The notes under the pieces are model-generated. The model saw nothing but the letters and a program-made list of their open reading frames with translations, was not told the DNA's origin and made no database searches. Source: Sarcocystis neurona (lineage: Eukaryota > Apicomplexa > Conoidasida > Eucoccidiorida > Sarcocystidae). From it: a DNA stretch of 64,000 bases. Numbering within the stretch: the stretch's first letter is position 1; each line of letters starts with the position of its first letter. This document shows, one piece after another, positions 33,631 to 64,000 of the stretch. Location: the NCBI GenBank assembly GCA_000727475.1, contig KL647300.1, positions 1,606,833 through 1,670,832 on the forward strand. The letters are read 5' to 3'. The position numbers were made by a program, and so were the translations under genes.

Positions 33631-33934
33631 CGTGGAAGAGAATAGAGAGACGCAGACGAGGACGCACTCGTAGAAGCAGCAGGTCTGAAGAGGGGGAGAG
33701 CAGGGCCGTTTCGAGTCGTAGAACAGAAGCACAGAAGGCAGCAGACGGGCACGATATTCAGCGAAAAGACACCAACTGGAAAGCCAGCAGGTCGGAGAAG
33801 GCGACGAAGAAAGAAAGGGAGATTCAACTCTTCACATAAGGGAAGTTGTCCGCTTCCTGTCTGCCCTTCGAAGTCCCCAGCCCACCCTTTCCACGCCGCA
33901 CATATATTCACCCATTATCGCTACATACGTACAA

Positions 33935-34190
33935 TTGCAAGTACGTACATATATATAGAGTACACATATACATATATATCTAAATACAAGTATATATGTA
34001 CATATATGATATACATGTACATATGTACACACGTGTATGAATACAAGTATATATATACATATATATATATGTATAAATTCAAGTATATACGTGTATAGAT
34101 GATACACACATACATGTATATACATATATAAATACAAGTATGTACGTATATATATGATATAGACATATATATATATGAGAAGCATATTTA
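33935..34190. repeat. ~55-bp AT minisatellite
   Basis: Units beginning AATACAAGTATATA or AATTCAAGTATATA occur near 33984, 34038, 34077 and 34133, each followed by TGTACATATATGATAYACA-like sequence. Only Tyr/Ile frames are found. Confidence 0.75.
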
Positions 34191-34199
34191 CGTGATAGA

Positions 34200-35170
34200 T
34201 ATATATAGATAGATACCTGAGCATTCTATCTGTAAGACTTGCATATGTACATAAAATACATCTACGAATTCATGCCACAAACATATATATATATATATAT
34301 ATCAAAATTCTTAACGATATATAGTGAAAAACGAAGGATATATATATTCGTATACACATATGTAGATGTGTATATGTGTGTGGGTGTCTACGCCTTTGCA
34401 GCTGCACTGCAGTCGCCGTTTCACATCTGAAGGAGTTCAAAATTTGGACATTTTAGTACGTACGTGTGTTGGCCTCACGCGTCCTACTGCAAGAGACGGA
34501 GACACCACCACACATACACGACGAAGATATATATCTGCCTGCATGTCCACATATATATATATATTCATGCGGAAACATATATATAGAGAGAGAGAGAGAA
34601 AGCAGACCTGCAATTGCGCAGGGAGATCCAGAGGTGGGTGTATGTATGTAGAAGTATTCCTCGAAGAGGGGGGACCCGCGGATCTCTCTCTATATATATA
34701 TTATATATATTATATATATCACATATATATACACATGTATCATATATATGTATATATGAGTATACACGTGAAGGGAGGTGTCTTTATATTGCAAAAGACG
34801 CTTGCAGACGTCGAGTACTTGAAAGAGCCACGCAGCTACCCGGGGCCGCTGCCTTCTGCATGCGTAGGCAAGCGCGACTCTGCTTTCGTATGCAGACACC
34901 CACTGGTATGTATCCTTTACGTAAGGACATAGACACACAAATATATATGTTTACGTAGACAACAAGCGGGTTTTCATTCTCTATAGAGATGTGCACGCAT
35001 GCAGCCTTTTTTGTGGAGACAACGTTAGTGCGCAGCTTCTACAGGCGTATATACACAGAGGAACACACCTCGCAAGAGATAGGTACGCAGCACTATAAGT
35101 CACCGCGCTTATCCAACGAGAAGGTCACAGAAAATAAAAAGGAAATCTTATACATATATATACACATATA
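34200..35170. other. AT-rich intergenic sequence, no gene seen
   Basis: Short frames only, separated by TATATA runs. A plus frame at 34366-34932 is open for 188 codons but crosses several AT microsatellites and has no recognisable content. Confidence 0.5.
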
Positions 35171-35177
35171 CATGTAC

Positions 35178-35545
35178 ATAGACCCAGCGCGTGAACTACA
35201 TATATATATATACGTACATAGACACAGCATGAACTACATATACATGTATATATATATATACGTCACACACATATACATATATGTAACCATATGTACACGG
35301 ACACAGCGTGAACTATACATACGTATATATACACATATATCTACGTAGACCCAGCGTGGACTATTCACTATATATATATGTATATTCAGAGACACAGCGT
35401 GAACTACATATATGTCATACATAGATATATACGTACGTCTACGTCACGAATATATACGTATATGTATATTTATGTACAGACACAGGCTGAACTATCTATA
35501 TATATATGTGTCTGTATAAAAAGACACAGCGTGCTTCACACGAAT
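35178..35545. repeat. Minisatellite with GACACAGCGTGAACTA core, seven copies
   Basis: Core copies lie near 35181, 35221, 35299, 35348, 35391, 35478 and 35522, as GACMCAGCRTGAACTA with variants, separated by 25-70 bp of TATATACGTA sequence. The array ends about 330 bp downstream of the gamma-tubulin stop codon, so it lies in or beyond its 3' untranslated region. Confidence 0.9.
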
Positions 35546-35878
35546 ATATATATGTATATGTGAGTGTAGGTACGTGTGTTTCTATATATATAGGTAAATA
35601 TATATCTACATATATAGATATCGACAGAGAGGTTCATAGGCGTACGAGCACAGATGAACAGTATTACAAATATAAATGTTTGTACACAACGAAGTTGTGT
35701 GCGTATCCACAAGTGTAGAGAAGACGCGCATTCCATATATATATATATATGTATCTATGCGTGGTCAACAACTCCAACTTGAGAAGAGGGCCAGACCTCA
35801 CAAGGCGTGCAGCTGCTTGATACAAGTGAGATACAGAGAGCAAGAAGAAGGAAAGCAACAAGAAGAAGAAGGTGGGCG

Positions 35879-58060
<22,182 letters not shown>

Positions 58061-58075
58061 CTGAACGCGAAGCGG

Positions 58076-58300
58076 TCAGCAAAGAAGCACGCTTGCAGAC
58101 CGCCGCGTTGCTCTTTCTGCGCGCTGCGTTGTGTGAGGCCGCGGCATGCGCAGACCCCAGCAGCTGCAGCAGCTGCAGTGATGTGACGGTGCCCGGGGTG
58201 GCTTCTTTCCCATAAGGAAAATCTCTAGCGCGAGAGTGAACGCGAATTTTTTCTTCGCTTCTCCGTTACTGACAGTCCCGTAGTCTGCACCAGCGTACAT
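58076..58300 (-). CDS. Possible exon, hypothetical
   Basis: Minus frame of 74 codons from ATG (MYAGADYGTVSNGEAKKKF, then AFTLALEIFLMGKKP) to a stop at 58076. The first half has ordinary composition. It lies 238 bases downstream of the stop proposed for the 58538-60292 gene and could be a small separate gene or an alternative 3' exon. Confidence 0.25.
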   Translation of the reverse strand: MYAGADYGTVSNGEAKKKFAFTLALEIFLMGKKPPRAPSHHCSCCSCWGLRMPRPHTTQRAERATRRSASVLLC

Positions 58301-58537
58301 CCATGTATATGGTCGTGCAGGAAAATTTTGACTGCAGGATATACTGGCGCCTTCTCTTCACACTGTTAGGTAGGCCCGACTCTTGCTGTGTGGACGCCGT
58401 TTTTCTACGTAATCTGCGTTCCCGCGTGTTCTACTTCACAGTGAAAGTTTCCTTGACTGTTCGTCGACTCTCTCCCAAGCTTTCACATTTCTTCCTCATG
58501 GTCCACGCAGCAATCCACTGCCGCTGAATTTGTGTTT

Positions 58538-60292
58538 TCAGGGAGAAAGTTGATTTCCCGCCGTAATAAACCCTCTGGACCACACAAAGCGCGAGCTGGC
58601 TCCCTCGTCAACCAGTGCTCCCGTTGTTGCGGTGTCTATTTTAGCTGCTTCTACGCGGTCTGTGGTTTTTCGTGCTGCCCCTTCTGCTGCAAAATCCCGT
58701 GCTCCAGCTGGTGGTTTCTTCCTTGCGTCTGCTGCTGCCCTTTCCGCTGCTTTTGCTTCTATTCCTGCCGCTGCCGTCCCGCACCTCCTCCCGCTGCTTG
58801 TGTTAGTTCCGAGACTCCTGCGACCCCTCCTACTACTGCCATCTCTGGGGTAGCTTTGCCTCGTGCTCCTGCCAGCTCTACGTCTACTATTCCTCGGTAG
58901 CATCTTCTCGTGCGCGTACTTTTCTTACACGCCGTGGGTCTGTGCCAACTCTTTCGTGTCTCGAGTATTAAAACTTCTTCTTCCTTTTCCTCTTGACCGT
59001 CTCCGACCCGTGTCTTCTTCTCGCGGCTGCTTATGCGCGGATTTGCTGCGACGCTTGCTTTTCTCGGCAATTCTCTCCGGCATACCGTACTTCTGGGGTG
59101 CACTTCAACGCTTAAATCGTACTCCTCAAGCCTAATGTCTCTTCGGCAAGCACCAGGACAGCTACATCCAGTTCCTTTTCTTCGAAAAGGAAAAATTCTC
59201 CACGTCCATACCAACGAGCTCTTCTGGACTTTTAATAACCGTCTTTCACGTTTTCTGCGCCTGTCTATCCATTCTTGTTGCCTCACACCAGACGTCGTAT
59301 CACATTCATTTCTCCTAATGTCTCTCCCTCTCCAGTGCACGAGGAAAAAGTCCTGAAGTCTTCTCAACACGTCGAATTTCTTTCCTTTCACCACCAAGTT
59401 GTTCTTCGCTTGCTCTTCTTCGCTTGTTCTTCTTCCGCCGTGCGTGTTTACATCCACGCCTATAGCTTCTTGTCGAAAATGAAGGACCTCCGTCCGAAGT
59501 CTACGCCTGCGGCTGGTCACTTGAGGCTCCTGCTGCTGAGGACGAATGCAGCTTCTGCTCCTCTGGGATGACTGCTGCGGCCCGCGGTTGGGAGAAGCAG
59601 CTCGCCGTCCGACAGCGCAGGTTTCTCTGCTGCCTCTGCGAAGGCTGTCGCCGCGTCTTGCGAAGCAGCCCGACTTAAATATATAGAGAGCTTCTTGAGC
59701 GGCGCGCTCGGTTATTTCTACGGTTGTTGACGTGTTGCTGCTGCTGCTGACTGGCCGACACACTGCTTGCGGATGCTGCCCCCAAGAATGCAGTACTTTG
59801 CTTGGACGCTGCAGTTGCCTTTGCAGCCGCTGCTGGTGGTGCTCTTCTCTCTCTGAGCCCCTCCCCCGGTGGGAACGCTTGAGCTATCGCAGCTGCAGCT
59901 CTTCGTTCCTCGCTTTTCCGCGCAGCTGCTCCCAGTGCCCCACGTCTTGGCGTGTGCCGCCGGTGCGGAAGGGTTGGTATTGCTGGTGCTGTCACTACTC
60001 CCGTTCTGCTGTTGCCGCAGCGACCCGTCCTGCCGCCGTGTGTGCTAGAGTTGGTACCTCTGCTGCTGCTGCCCTCTCCGTGCGCCTCCGGCACTTGCAG
60101 CAGCCGTCCGCACAAGCGCCACCGGTGGCGGTGCTGCACCTGCTGAGGCAGTTTCTGCTGCTGCTGTTGCGCAGCTGCTCAGGCGCCGGGTTGCCCGTGG
60201 TGCTGGTGCTTTGCTGCTGCTGCTGCTGCTGCTGCTCTCATGCAGGTGCCAGGGAAGGCGGGGAAGCGTAAATTCGGCAGAGTCAGTTTCAT
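58538..60292 (-). CDS. Probable multi-exon gene, Ala/Lys/Arg-rich hypothetical protein
   Basis: The minus strand carries sense-orientation CAG/GCA codons here. The pieces read like Eimeria protein but lie in different frames, so several short introns are implied. Pieces in order: ATG at 60292 (MKLTLPNLRFPAFPG, then eight Ala); 60139-59700 (ALGAAARKSEERRAAAA, PPAAAAKATAASKQST); about 59690-59540 (AASQDAATAFAEAAEKPAL) between a TTTAAG acceptor and a CAA|GTGACC donor; a charged Arg/Lys/Glu-rich part 59530-58900; and 58903-58538 (KAAERAAADARKKPPAG, ending ITAGNQLSP and TGA). I recognise no domain. The exon borders are not resolved and the start could also be the ATG at 60241. It stands head to head with the SS18-like gene. 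Confidence 0.4.
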
Positions 60293-60487
60293 GTGGGAGT
60301 GGCGCTTGTACGCTGTCTTCTTCCTTTCCGCCACTTGAGAGGGCGGCCTCGTCCCGGTTTCTCCCCGTGTCTCCCGTAGTGGACAGTCCGCCTGTCTGTC
60401 ATCTTCCCCGCAGTGTCTCGTCTCGGTGACACTTCTCCCGAGCCAGTCATGTGTCGCTGAAGATTGGCCGAGAGACGGGGAGACGCA
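60293..60487. promoter_or_regulatory. Short divergent intergenic region, candidate bidirectional promoter
   Basis: 195 bp separate the proposed start codons of the minus-strand gene (60292) and the SS18-like gene (60488). The stretch is non-repetitive and GC-balanced, and has no CAG run and no AT microsatellite, unlike nearly all other noncoding DNA in the window. No TATA-like box or known coccidian element stands out. If both starts are right, the two genes share their promoter and 5' untranslated regions must be very short or overlapping. Confidence 0.35.
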
Positions 60488-63304
60488 ATGACTTCTGCAG
60501 AAGATGATTTTGGAGCGTTCTTCGAGTCGCTGCTGGAAGGGGACCAGGCGGTGTCTCGCTGCGGCGGGCGTTCCCCTACCCTGCACCCTTCCTTGTATTT
60601 CCCGCTACATGAGCAGCAGGAGCAGCAGCAGGCGGACAAGCTGAAGCAGCTGGTGGAACAGCAACAGCACCAGCACCAGCCGCACCAGCAGCATCAGCAG
60701 GACCAGCAGCAGCAGCAGGACCAGCAGCAGCAGCACGAGCAGCAGCGGCAGCACGAGCAGCCGCAGAGCGCAGGTCCACAGTGGGCGGCGGACAACGTAG
60801 CTCAGCCAGAAGAGGCAAGAAAGGAAAGGCGGCAGCAAAATCAGCAGGAGGGACGTGCTACAGAGCGGCAACAATTGCAGCAGTTTCTGCATCGCGCACA
60901 AAGTGACGAGCAGCAGCACACTGAGTTTCAGCGGGAGCAGCCACGCGAGCAGCAGCAGGCGAAGATAGGAGGCAAGCAGCAGCTGGAAGCAGCAGTTTCC
61001 TCACTGTCAACTGCAGCAGCGGCTTTATCGACGTATGGGGCAAAGCAACGCCCGCAGCAGCACGTGCGCATGCAGCAGGCGGACTCTGCTGCTGCGCCGT
61101 CTTTTGCTGCAGACGTTCTCCGCAGCGGCGACGCCGCTGCACCAACAAGCAGTCAAGCAGCAGCAGTAGAACGAAGAGAAAGCAACGCCCCTGCTGTTGC
61201 TGTCGATATCTCCGCTGATGCTACTTTCGCAGCCGCAGCAGGACCACGCGACCGAGCGACTGCTGGGGACTGTGCCTTCGCTGCGAGTTCAGAAGGCGGT
61301 GCAGCAGCAGCAGCAACAGCGGTTCCAACAGCAAGCAGGGGGGGGGACCCAGCAGCAACAGCAGCAGAATCCTCGTCAGCAGCAAATGCAGTAGGATTAG
61401 CTCACGCTGCAGGTCCCCTAACAGCACGTGCGGCGGTCCTTTCCTCTGCAGCAGCAGTTCCGGGCGCAGAAGGATTAGACGGGAGAGCAGCAGCCGAAAC
61501 GCCTGTCGAAGGTGAACAGCGGCAACCGGTGTCGGCGTTGGTAGCTTATCCGGCGCGTCTGCCTTCTTCAAATAAATTGTCTTCGGCTGCTTTTTGTGCG
61601 GATGCTTCCGCATCGCATCCCCGTGAAAATCCCGCTGCGTGCTCTCCTGCTGCTGCTGCCGCTGTTTCTCTTGTAGCAGAAGCGATACGCGGTGGGCCAA
61701 GTGCCCACGCGTCTGAACGTGTGCCGCCGTTGCCTTCTGCAGATGGCGGAGTGGCGACCTCGTCGCGCCCACTGCAGCTGCAGCCGGCAAGGCAGCAGTC
61801 GCTAGGGACGGTGGATTGCAGCAGCAGCAGCGGCTCTGGCAACAACGAGACCAGCAGCAGCCGCGAGTACTTGAGCAGGAGCAACAGCAGCGACAGTTTT
61901 CTGCGCGGGGAGTCGTTCGAGAGAAAGGGTTTTGAGGAAGAGGCACGTGCGGCAATAGCAGCGCTAAAGTCGCGACGTACATCCACTGCAGAGGAGGCAG
62001 CTGGTCCTGCGGGTGCTCCCTCTTGTGCCACAACAGCAGCTGCGGTTGCTGCTGGCGAGCGGGGCGCCGTGCAGGAGCAGCAGCAGAAGGGGAACGAGCA
62101 GCAGACGGCTGCTACAGTGAAGAGGGCTGCTGCGGAAGAAACGTTTTTGCAGGAGTTGTGCCAGCCGCCAGGCAGGAAGACGCGCAAGGTTGTATTGCCG
62201 AATCTCGGCCTGGGAGAAGAGCAGGAGTGGCAGCAACCGCAGGAGCCGCAGAGGCCCCAAGGGCAACAGCCGCAGGCGGGCCGGTGGTGGTCGGCGCCGC
62301 CAGAGCTCGATCCGTTCCCCCCGTACCGCTTCAGCATGCGGGAAAGTGAGGCAGGCAGAGACGAGGCGAGCAGCAGCAGAACCAGCAGCGGCAGCAGCAA
62401 AGGCAGCAGCAGCCGGAGTAGCATCTGGAACAGCAAGAGTCTCAGCAGCAAGAAAGCCAACAGCAGCAAGGGCAGCGATTGCAAAACGGACCGACAGAGC
62501 AGCAGCGGGGGAAGCGGCACACCTCTAGAAACAGTGCAGCAGGACATGGCTTTCTCTGCCGAAGCAGTCTCACGAGTAATCGAAGCCAAGCTGCTGGAGA
62601 ATCAACAAATGATTTTCGCGATACACGAAAATCTCGGTGTAAGTTTCTTTTCTGCTCGCAGCTTCTGCAAGCTCGCGTATAGATGCATACGTACCATCCG
62701 TAGGCGTATATAGACATGTACAAGATGCGTAGCCGTCGAAGCGTCTGTGGTGCGAGTGCTGCATCTCTTATTGTGTCGCGGTGCAGAGGTTCGACTGTGC
62801 CCCGCACTGGACGGTGAAGCGGAACGCCGTCAACTTTTCCTGCCTTTTTCTTTGCATGCGAGGACGGGCACACGCTGCGCCCCAGTGGCGCTCACCATAC
62901 GCTGCGCAGAGCAATAAACATCCATTGCTGCACGCATACCTGTCTGTACACGTCGAGGTGACTGGCGGACGAACCGTCGAACCGACTGCCAAGTGTGCGT
63001 ATCTGCAAAGGCAAATTTATTCTTCGAAGCGGCACCGTCTCACCCAGAACGCGGCAGCAATTCTTCTAGAAGAGCGGGATGCCCGGAGGATTCTGAACAT
63101 GCAGCAGAAATCTGCTGAAGAAGCGTCTCTCCTGCACCCGCGGTCTGCACGCCCCGCTTCTAACTTGGGACACCATGTGAGGGATGTGTCTGGTGAAATT
63201 TCTCTGCGACTTCCTGTCTTCAGGGAGGACGTTTTGAGCAGGCAGTTTGCTTCTTCGAGCGACTGCAGCAGAACCTGTTGTTTCTCGCACTGCTGGCTGA
63301 CCAG
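60488..63304 (+). CDS. SS18/SSXT (GIF-like) domain protein, 3' end unresolved
   Basis: Seen: exon 1 runs from ATG at 60488 (MTSAEDDFGAFFESLLEGD) to a GGT|GTAAGT donor at 62638, and exon 2 is 63224-63304, between TCAG and CAG|GTGGGT. The protein begins with an acidic/aromatic segment, then Gln-rich (residues ~40-190), Ala-rich (~190-430) and Ser-rich stretches with short ordinary patches (VVLPNLGLGEEQEWQQP, WWSAPPELDPFPPYRF). It ends in AVSRVIEAKLLENQQMI / FAIHENLG joined to GRFEQAVCFFERLQQNL / LFLALLADQ. This matches the SSXT helix pair (eN..lI..I.....g....c..y...L..NL.yLa.iAD). Known: SS18 and plant GIF proteins are transcriptional co-activators tied to SWI/SNF remodellers. Inferred: a nuclear chromatin co-factor. 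A phase-0 exon may follow at 63380 (PMLSFLHKRRRTAERLL), open to 63706. Confidence 0.72.
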
Positions 63305-64000
63305 GTGGGTCTCCCAAGCTGACGTGTGGGCAGCTGCGCCTGGGCAGGTGAAGCACCCCACCGGCAACGCTCGACGCAGCCGATGCTGTCGTTCTTGCAC
63401 AAGAGGAGACGGACCGCAGAAAGACTTTTAACGACCGGGACAGGCGCACAAGAGCTGAAGCACACGGTCGTAACTGTTGTGTGTGCAAACACAGACATAA
63501 ATCCGTTTCTTTGTTGTTGCATGACTCTGCTGCACATATCGATGTGTGTACGTACATTCTTCGCCGATGAGACGGGGGGACATTGTCGCTCGGTCGCTGT
63601 CGGCCGCGAGGCTTCAGGCAGCTTTCGAACTTTGCAGTGCTTCTCTGTAGTTGGCCGCAGAGAGTTAGAGTGTCTGTCCCACGCCGGGCGCAGCTGCGGT
63701 ACATAAAACTGAAGTTGCAGTATCGTGCGTCGCTGAGGTCCCGCCCGCCTGGTGGTGCTTCCATCGAAGAAGCAGCGCCTTCTTCACTCGCGAATTGTAC
63801 GAAGAGCATGTAAATGAGGAAAGGCACTGTGAAAATTGCCATGCCCCTTCGTGCGAAGTGCTAGCGCATTGGTGAATTGCATGGGAAGGTGGCGTTCATC
63901 GTGAGGTCCACGCACGTCCCGAGGAGTTTCTATGGATGTGCGGGCGGGAGAAGACCAACGCCTTGATGGCGCGTCCTTTTCGGAATTGTTTTTCTGCCCA
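63305..64000. other. Downstream of the SS18 domain exon: unresolved 3' part
   Basis: On plus, a phase-0 exon could begin at 63380 after CGCAG (75-bp intron) and stay open to 63706. Another plus frame, 63703-63873, ends RHCENCHAPSCEVLAHW. On minus, a 258-codon frame runs from ATG at 63842 (MAIFTVPFLIYMLFVQFAS, signal-like) down to 63066, overlapping the SS18 exon. Only one strand can be right over most of this; the plus strand is favoured near 63224-63304 by the domain. Confidence 0.35.

Overview
The window looks like nuclear DNA of a coccidian apicomplexan, most probably an Eimeria species. The main reason is the density of CAG/GCA trinucleotide repeats. These give homopolymeric Ala, Gln and Ser runs inside open frames, and they are mixed with AT-rich (TATATACA-like) microsatellites and genes of many small exons separated by long introns. 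The species cannot be told from the sequence. Most long frames in the window are Leu/Cys/Ala shadows of CAG repeats or products of pyrimidine-only DNA. Only exon chains joined by GT-AG sites with matching phase, or by recognisable domains, are treated as genes.

Three genes are well supported. (1) Minus strand, 21550 down to 4522: an 11-exon gene whose phases all fit (5022 coding bases, about 1673 aa). It encodes an F-box-like segment, a complete TBC (Rab GTPase-activating) domain with both catalytic fingers, and a long acidic, Ser/Ala-rich tail. A 443-base assembly gap lies in its last, CAG-filled intron. (2) Minus strand, 53802 down to 35879: a complete 10-exon gamma-tubulin gene (1293 coding bases, 430 aa) that is only about 7% coding over 17.9 kb. 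(3) Plus strand, from 60488: a Q/A/S-rich protein ending in an SS18/SSXT (GIF-like) domain split by an intron; its 3' end is unresolved. A probable further gene of uncertain exon structure (minus, 60292 to 58538) is arranged head to head with gene 3, with 195 bp between the two start codons.

Layout: 1-4.4 kb is CAG-rich and AT-rich sequence with ambiguous exon candidates and 35-bp and 39-bp tandem repeats. 4.5-21.6 kb is the TBC gene. 21.6-25.3 kb is CAG-rich with one weak plus-strand frame. 25.4-25.9 kb holds a triplicated ~165-bp repeat. 26.3-29.6 kb is an almost CAG-free island. 29.6-35.8 kb is repeats, purine-rich DNA and AT minisatellites. 35.9-53.8 kb is gamma-tubulin, with a ~2.4-kb polypurine minisatellite in intron 6. 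53.8-58 kb is a second CAG-free island. 58-64 kb is the divergent pair.

The most notable signal is in intron architecture. In the sense strand, nine of 20 mapped acceptors follow (CTG)n runs. Four TBC-gene introns begin with sense CAG repeats and end with sense CTG repeats, so their transcripts could fold donor onto acceptor. Reading through five of the TBC-gene donors stays open and produces the Ser/Gln/Ala homopolymers typical of Eimeria gene models.
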